Origin: Oscillospiraceae bacterium
Lineage (GTDB): Bacteria > Bacillota > Clostridia > Oscillospirales > Ruminococcaceae
NCBI GenBank assembly: GCA_031285945.1
Contig: JAITVF010000101.1
Coordinates: forward strand, 1-9,633
DNA length: 9,633 nt
Direction: 5' to 3'
Shown: positions 5,399-9,633 of the stretch, piece by piece
Layout: every line of letters starts with the position of its first letter
Position numbering within the stretch: position 1 is the first letter of the stretch
Program-made: the position numbers and the translations under genes
The notes under the pieces: model-generated
Told to the model about the DNA's origin: nothing
Seen by the model: only the letters and a program-made list of their open reading frames with translations
The model's database searches: none

Positions 5399-7300
5399 CT
5401 ATTTGCGCCTGCCAAAGAGCTTTTCGACCTCGGCGGCGGTTATCGTCGCCTGAACCGGGCGGCCATGGGGGCAGTGAGTAACCTGCGGGTTATCCTTAAG
5501 CCGGTCCACAATGGCCATAAGCTCGGGCTGAGTATTTTTGTCCCTGGCCCGCAGCGCTCCTTTGCAGGCTATACTGAAATAAAGCCTGTCGAGGGCATCG
5601 GGGGTAATATCCTGCTTTCCCGCGATCAGCTTTTCGGCAATGTCGGAAAGTATAAGGGCGATATCGCGCTCGCCCAGCTCAAGCGGAATTTCCCGCACGG
5701 CTACGGAGCTTCCGCCAAAATCGTCGATAACAAAGCCGTAATCTAAAAGCCTTTGCTGATTTTCCAGCAGGGCGGAATGCTCCTCGCCGCTCAAGGTCAC
5801 GGTAACCGGCGCGAGGAGCTCCTGGCGGTCGCCGTATTCTATCCGCTCCTTAAGCTTTTCGTATATAAGCCTTTCGTGGGCGGCGTGCTTGTCCACAAGA
5901 ACAAGGTTTCCCTCCCGCTCAAGCAGGATATAGGTTCCCGCGTATTCGCCTATAAACCTGTCCTCCTGCTGTGGCTCCTCCAGCCTATCGGCGCGCCGCG
6001 TAATAACAGTGGCGCTTAAGGCCGATTTTCCTGCGTTTACCTGCATTATTATACCACGGTTGTCCTCGGGAATATCCTCGCATACCGGCGAGGGAGCCAC
6101 CGCGGATCTTTTTGTGGCGGCCTCGTCGGCGCCGACATAGATATCGGGCCTCGAAGCCCTCAGAGTAAGGGGCCTGTTAAAGAGGGGCTCCGTTTTCTCC
6201 CCCGGGGAAAAAATAGCCAGATAATCGGCGGCGGTCATTACGGATTGCGGCTGAGCGCCGTAAGGGCGCGAAGTCCCGGCGGGCGGGCGTGGCGCCGTTC
6301 CGTTCCGGGTAGCGGCCAGCGCGTTTTTTACCGCGTGATATACGCAGTGAAATACCGGCCGCTCATTCGCAAAGCGGACCTCCGTTTTAGCGGGGTGGAC
6401 GTTTACGTCCACGAGGGAGGGAACGATCTCGATAAAGATGGCGCAGCCCGGATATTTTCCGCCGCCAAGCACCGTTTTAAAGGCTTCCTCAAGTGCCGCC
6501 ACGGCGGTTTTTGATTTAACGAAGCGCCCGTTAAGATAAAAGTTCTGATATGTCCTTCCCGGTCTGGCGCCGGAGGGATCCGTCACGTACCCGCTGACAG
6601 AGACCCCCTCCTGAGGCTCTCCATGAGCGACGGATATCATCGAGTCGGCCATATCCCTGCCGTAGATGAGGGATATCACCGGCATAAGCTTTCCGCCGCC
6701 CGAGGTTTGCAGCCTTACTTTTCCGTCCCGCACAAAGCGAAAGGCTATTTCCGGGTGGGATATGGCGCACTTTTCCACCACCTGGGCGACCGCGTTGCCC
6801 TCCCCCACATCCTTTTTGAGAAATTTCATCCTGGCGGGAGTGTTGTAAAAGACGTCCCGCACCGTTATGATCGTTCCGGTCGGGCATCCGGCGGGAATAA
6901 AGGCAAGCTCCTCTCCCCCCTCTACGCGGCAGGTGGTCCCCTCTGTTTCATCCCCGGCTTTTGAGGTCAGCTCCACCCGGCACATAGCCGCTATCGAGGC
7001 AAGCGCCTCACCGCGAAAGCCCAGCGAGGTAATTCCCTCAAGGTCTTTTTGCGAGCTTATCTTGCTGGTGGCGTGCCGCAAAAAGGCTGTTCTTATATCC
7101 TCGCGGGCAATTCCGCAGCCGTCGTCACAAACGCGCAGCAAAGAGACTCCGCCCTTTTCGATTTCAACCGTTATCGATTTAGCCCCGGCGTCGACAGAGT
7201 TTTCTATGAGCTCCTTGGCTATCGAGGCCGGACGCTCGACCACCTCGCCGGCAGCGATGAGCTCAGCCAGCGCTTTATCGAGTACATGTATCTTTCCCAA
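5399..7300 (-). CDS. mutL: DNA mismatch repair endonuclease MutL
   Basis: MutL couples mismatch recognition by MutS to strand removal. Numbered from the TTG at 7300 (633 residues), the N-terminal GHKL ATPase has KELIEN with catalytic Glu30, DDGCGI at 59-64 and GFRGEAL at 94-100. A Pro/Ala-rich linker covers roughly 330-440. The C-terminal domain has the metal-binding endonuclease motif DKHAAHERLIYE (470-481), then ACKGAL (578-583), CPHGRP (610-615) and the terminal FGR. This is the nicking type of MutL, expected where MutH is absent; the usual DQHA reads DKHA. The frame extends upstream to a TTG at 7321 (640 residues). The start at 7300 is preferred because M-G-K-I-x-x-L-D aligns with family N-termini (B. 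subtilis begins M-A-K-V-I-Q-L) and GGTGG lies 8 bases before it. The stop is 40 bases from the next start. Confidence 0.97.
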   Translation of the reverse strand: MGKIHVLDKALAELIAAGEVVERPASIAKELIENSVDAGAKSITVEIEKGGVSLLRVCDDGCGIAREDIRTAFLRHATSKISSQKDLEGITSLGFRGEALASIAAMCRVELTSKAGDETEGTTCRVEGGEELAFIPAGCPTGTIITVRDVFYNTPARMKFLKKDVGEGNAVAQVVEKCAISHPEIAFRFVRDGKVRLQTSGGGKLMPVISLIYGRDMADSMISVAHGEPQEGVSVSGYVTDPSGARPGRTYQNFYLNGRFVKSKTAVAALEEAFKTVLGGGKYPGCAIFIEIVPSLVDVNVHPAKTEVRFANERPVFHCVYHAVKNALAATRNGTAPRPPAGTSRPYGAQPQSVMTAADYLAIFSPGEKTEPLFNRPLTLRASRPDIYVGADEAATKRSAVAPSPVCEDIPEDNRGIIMQVNAGKSALSATVITRRADRLEEPQQEDRFIGEYAGTYILLEREGNLVLVDKHAAHERLIYEKLKERIEYGDRQELLAPVTVTLSGEEHSALLENQQRLLDYGFVIDDFGGSSVAVREIPLELGERDIALILSDIAEKLIAGKQDITPDALDRLYFSIACKGALRARDKNTQPELMAIVDRLKDNPQVTHCPHGRPVQATITAAEVEKLFGRRK

Positions 7301-7308
7301 AGCTACCG

Positions 7309-7313
7309 CCACC
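7309..7313 (-). promoter_or_regulatory. Likely ribosome binding site of mutL (GGTGG)
   Basis: GGTGG on the minus strand, one mismatch from GGAGG, ends 8 bases before the TTG at 7300. The longer TTG start at 7321 has no Shine-Dalgarno-like sequence, since the DNA before it is the AT-rich end of mutS. This site supports the shorter mutL start. It is weak evidence alone but agrees with the family N-terminus. Confidence 0.5.
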
Positions 7314-7326
7314 CATGGCAAATATT

Positions 7327-9633
7327 TTATCGGTCAAGAAGCCCCTTGAGCTCGAACAGAGTTGTCAGCGCCTCTATGGGGGTAAGAGTGTTTATGTCGA
7401 GCCGCGCAAGCCTTATTTCCAGCTCGGAGGGCCCCGGCTCCATGGCTATCTGGAAATCTTCGGCCGGTTCTCTGTTTTTTTGCGGCTCCTTCATTCTGAC
7501 AGGCCTCGCGCCCTCCAGGTCCCTTAGTATCTCGCGGGCGCGTTTTATGACGGAATCCGGCACCCCAGCCAGCGACGCGACTTCGATGCCGTAGCTGTCG
7601 TCGGCTCCCCCTCTTACGATTTTGCGCAGAAAGGTTATGTCGTCCCCGCGCTTTTTAACGGCGACGTTGTAGTTTTTAACCCGCGGCAGAAGGTCCTCAA
7701 GCTCGGTCAGCTCGTGATAGTGCGTGGCAAACATGGTTCTGGCCCCAGGTTTTTTGCGGGCAGCCAGGTATTCAAGCGCCGCCCTGGCAATGCTCATACC
7801 GTCGAAGGTAGAGGTACCCCGGCCAATCTCGTCCAGGATAAGAAGGCTCTTTTGGGTAGCGTTTGCGAGAATGTGCGAAAGCTCCACCATCTCGACCATA
7901 AAGGTCGACTGGCCGGAGGAAAGATCGTCGGAAGCGCCTATGCGGGTGTAGATCGCGTCGGCTACGCCTATCGAGGCCGCAAGAGCGGGAATAAAGCACC
8001 CGATCTGAGCCATAAGCACAATAAGGGCGGTCTGGCGCATATAGGTGGATTTTCCCGCCATATTGGGTCCGGTCACGATGTTAGCCTGATTTTTGCCCCC
8101 GTCGAGCAACGTGTCGTTGGGAACAAAGGGCAGCCCCTCAAGGGTAAGCTCCACAACAGGATGGCGGCCGTCCCTGATCGAAATAATATCGGAGGATGTA
8201 ATCTCGGGCCTGACGTAGCGGTTGTCAAGCGAAACCCTAGCGAAGGAGCATAAAACGTCCAGTCTGGCTATGGCGGTCGCGGTTTTCTGTATCCGGTGCA
8301 GCTCTTTGGCCACGGACACCCTTACCCGCTCAAATAGCTCGGCCTCGAGCCTCAGGGCTTCCTCCTCCGCTGTCAGCACGCGATTTTCAAGCTCCTTAAG
8401 CTCATGAGTTATATACCGCTCGCCGTTTGCGACAGTTTGCTTTCTTATGTACCGCTCGGGCACCTGCGAAAGGCCTGTGCGGGTAACCTCGATATAATAA
8501 CCGAATACCTTATTGAATCCAATTTTAAGATTCTTTATACCGGTGGCTTCCTTCTCGGACGCCTCCATGGCGGTAAGCATTTCCCTCGCCCCGCCCATAA
8601 TACTTCGCAGCTCTTCGAGCTCGGCGCTATGTTCCGAGCGTATTACGCCGCCGTCCTTAAGGCTTGCCCCGGGGGCCTCTACAATTGCGCCCGAGATAAG
8701 GCCGGCAACATCCTCAAGCATGTCGATTTCTTCAAAAACAGCTGTAAGGCTTTTTGACTTTACGCAGCCCAGAGCTTCTTTGATAATCTGAATTTTCTCA
8801 AGCGTTCCGCCTAATATTACAAACTCGCGGGGGGTGGCGTTGCCGTAGATTATCCGGGTCAACAGCCTTTCAAGATCAAATACGCAGCCAAGCGAATCGC
8901 GCAGGGAGCTCAGCAGAAGCTCGTTATCAAAAAGCTCCTCGACCGCGTTGAGCCGCTTTTCTATTTCGGGCGGATGAATAAGCGGCTGAGTTATCCACGT
9001 TTTTATCAGACGCTTGCCCATGGGGGTTTTGGTTTTGTCGAGCGCCCACAAGAGACTTCCCTTCTTCTCCTTTGAGCGCAGGGTAGATAAAAGCTCCAGG
9101 TTACGGCGCGCGCCGTCATCAAGGCGCATATAGCGGCACTCCTGGCGGACCGTTACTGCGCAGAGCCTTTCGAGCCCTACCTTCTGTGTTTCCTTAAGGT
9201 AAAAGAGCAGCGCACCCGTAGCGAATACGCAGTGCTCCTTCCCGGCCATTCCGAGATCTTCGAGACTGTTCGCCTTAAAGTGATCGAGAACCGCCTCCCT
9301 TATCTTTTCCGGCTCGTAGAGCTCGTCGTCCATCAGGTCGGCGGTGCAAGAGAGCTTTTCGCGCATGAATTTTGCTATGGCCGGCCTTTGCACGAACGCC
9401 GAATTAAAGATGATTTCCCTGGGCGAATACTGCCCCAGCTCGTTTATTACAGCCGAATCGTCACAGGTATCGGGCTCCGCCAGGCGTAATTCCCCGGTGG
9501 AAATATCCGCGAAGGCAAGGCCGCAGCCATCCTCGGAAATATATACGCTGCAAAGGTAATTGTTGATATCCTCCTCAAGCAGGTTGTCTTCTATCAGGGT
9601 GCCGGGGGTAACCACCCGGACAACCTCGCGGGA
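7327..9633 (-). CDS. mutS: DNA mismatch repair protein MutS (5' end outside window)
   Basis: MutS recognises base mismatches and small loops in DNA as a clamp-shaped dimer and recruits MutL using ATP. The frame is open to the window edge. Six codons (S-R-E-V-V-R) precede the GTG at 9615, and VTPGT is an internal MutS motif at the start of the connector domain, so that GTG is not the true start. About 768 residues are present. The missing part should be the N-terminal mismatch-reading domain with its Phe-x-Glu motif. Counting from 9615, the lever/clamp region spans roughly residues 165-460 and RDGRHP lies at 481-486. Walker A GPNMAGKS is at 516-523 (8047-8070), DDLSSGQSTF at 563-572, and Walker B LLILDE followed by IGRGTSTFDG at 591-606. 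THYHEL is at 631-636, and the helix-turn-helix dimer segment SYGIEVASLAG is at 674-684. The C-terminus matches the usual MutS tail. The ATPase motifs look intact. It ends 26 bases before the preferred mutL start. Confidence 0.98.
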   Translation of the reverse strand, partial: SREVVRVVTPGTLIEDNLLEEDINNYLCSVYISEDGCGLAFADISTGELRLAEPDTCDDSAVINELGQYSPREIIFNSAFVQRPAIAKFMREKLSCTADLMDDELYEPEKIREAVLDHFKANSLEDLGMAGKEHCVFATGALLFYLKETQKVGLERLCAVTVRQECRYMRLDDGARRNLELLSTLRSKEKKGSLLWALDKTKTPMGKRLIKTWITQPLIHPPEIEKRLNAVEELFDNELLLSSLRDSLGCVFDLERLLTRIIYGNATPREFVILGGTLEKIQIIKEALGCVKSKSLTAVFEEIDMLEDVAGLISGAIVEAPGASLKDGGVIRSEHSAELEELRSIMGGAREMLTAMEASEKEATGIKNLKIGFNKVFGYYIEVTRTGLSQVPERYIRKQTVANGERYITHELKELENRVLTAEEEALRLEAELFERVRVSVAKELHRIQKTATAIARLDVLCSFARVSLDNRYVRPEITSSDIISIRDGRHPVVELTLEGLPFVPNDTLLDGGKNQANIVTGPNMAGKSTYMRQTALIVLMAQIGCFIPALAASIGVADAIYTRIGASDDLSSGQSTFMVEMVELSHILANATQKSLLILDEIGRGTSTFDGMSIARAALEYLAARKKPGARTMFATHYHELTELEDLLPRVKNYNVAVKKRGDDITFLRKIVRGGADDSYGIEVASLAGVPDSVIKRAREILRDLEGARPVRMKEPQKNREPAEDFQIAMEPGPSELEIRLARLDINTLTPIEALTTLFELKGLLDR

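Noticed and set aside
5359..5415. Longer HlyD-like start at TTG 5415 overlapping mutL
   Set aside because: It has no ribosome binding site and adds 19 residues before the membrane helix. The ATG at 5358 has a G-rich site at good spacing.
7049..7594. 181-codon plus-strand frame across the mutS/mutL junction
   Set aside because: It is antisense to two well-supported genes, with no family features and low-complexity Ser/Arg content.
7714..8253. 179-codon plus-strand frame opposite the MutS ATPase region
   Set aside because: It is antisense to the highly conserved Walker A/B region of mutS, so constraint on mutS explains the open frame.
9613..9615. GTG at 9615 as a true mutS start giving a MutS without its mismatch-binding domain
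   Set aside because: The six codons upstream (SREVVR) match the conserved MutS sequence before VTPGT, so the frame simply continues beyond the window.

Overview
The window is one continuous minus-strand gene cluster of eight co-directional genes with almost no non-coding DNA; the longest gap is about 66 bases. In transcription order (high to low coordinate) it holds mutS (5' end beyond the window), mutL, a membrane-anchored HlyD-like adaptor protein, a YggS-type pyridoxal-phosphate protein, sepF, ylmH, divIVA and ileS (3' end beyond the window). I see no RNA gene, mobile element, CRISPR array, canonical terminator or convincing promoter. No gene-free stretch approaches 300 bases.

The gene set points to a Gram-positive (Firmicutes/Bacillota) genome, most likely a moderately GC-rich member of the class Clostridia. 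The run yggS-sepF-ylmH-divIVA-ileS is the conserved Firmicutes division cluster downstream of ftsZ. MutL carries a C-terminal endonuclease motif, as in bacteria that lack MutH. The DivIVA tail (FGTLRFGDEYNL) and the HlyD-like protein before yggS resemble, from memory, clostridial genomes. The class-level assignment is inference and no genus is claimed.

The high-coordinate half (5399-9633) is the mismatch-repair pair: MutS finds mismatches and MutL is its ATP-driven nicking partner. The low-coordinate half is the division and translation block. SepF tethers FtsZ to the membrane, DivIVA marks curved membrane or poles, YlmH binds RNA and the ribosome, YggS handles pyridoxal phosphate, and IleS charges tRNA-Ile. 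The HlyD-like gene (4120-5358) joins the halves: it follows mutL by 40 bases and overlaps yggS by 20. The overlaps, the stop-start junction at sepF/ylmH and the short gaps suggest one long transcript or a few nested ones, starting beyond position 9633.

This is mostly a conserved housekeeping region, and I found no new defence or mobile system. The points most worth a second look are the orphan HlyD-like protein, a DivIVA without the Phe-Arg pair that docks the B. subtilis protein on membranes, a run of eight G in the ribosome-binding site of the HlyD-like gene, the mismatch-repair/division linkage, and a GC-rich hairpin just before sepF.
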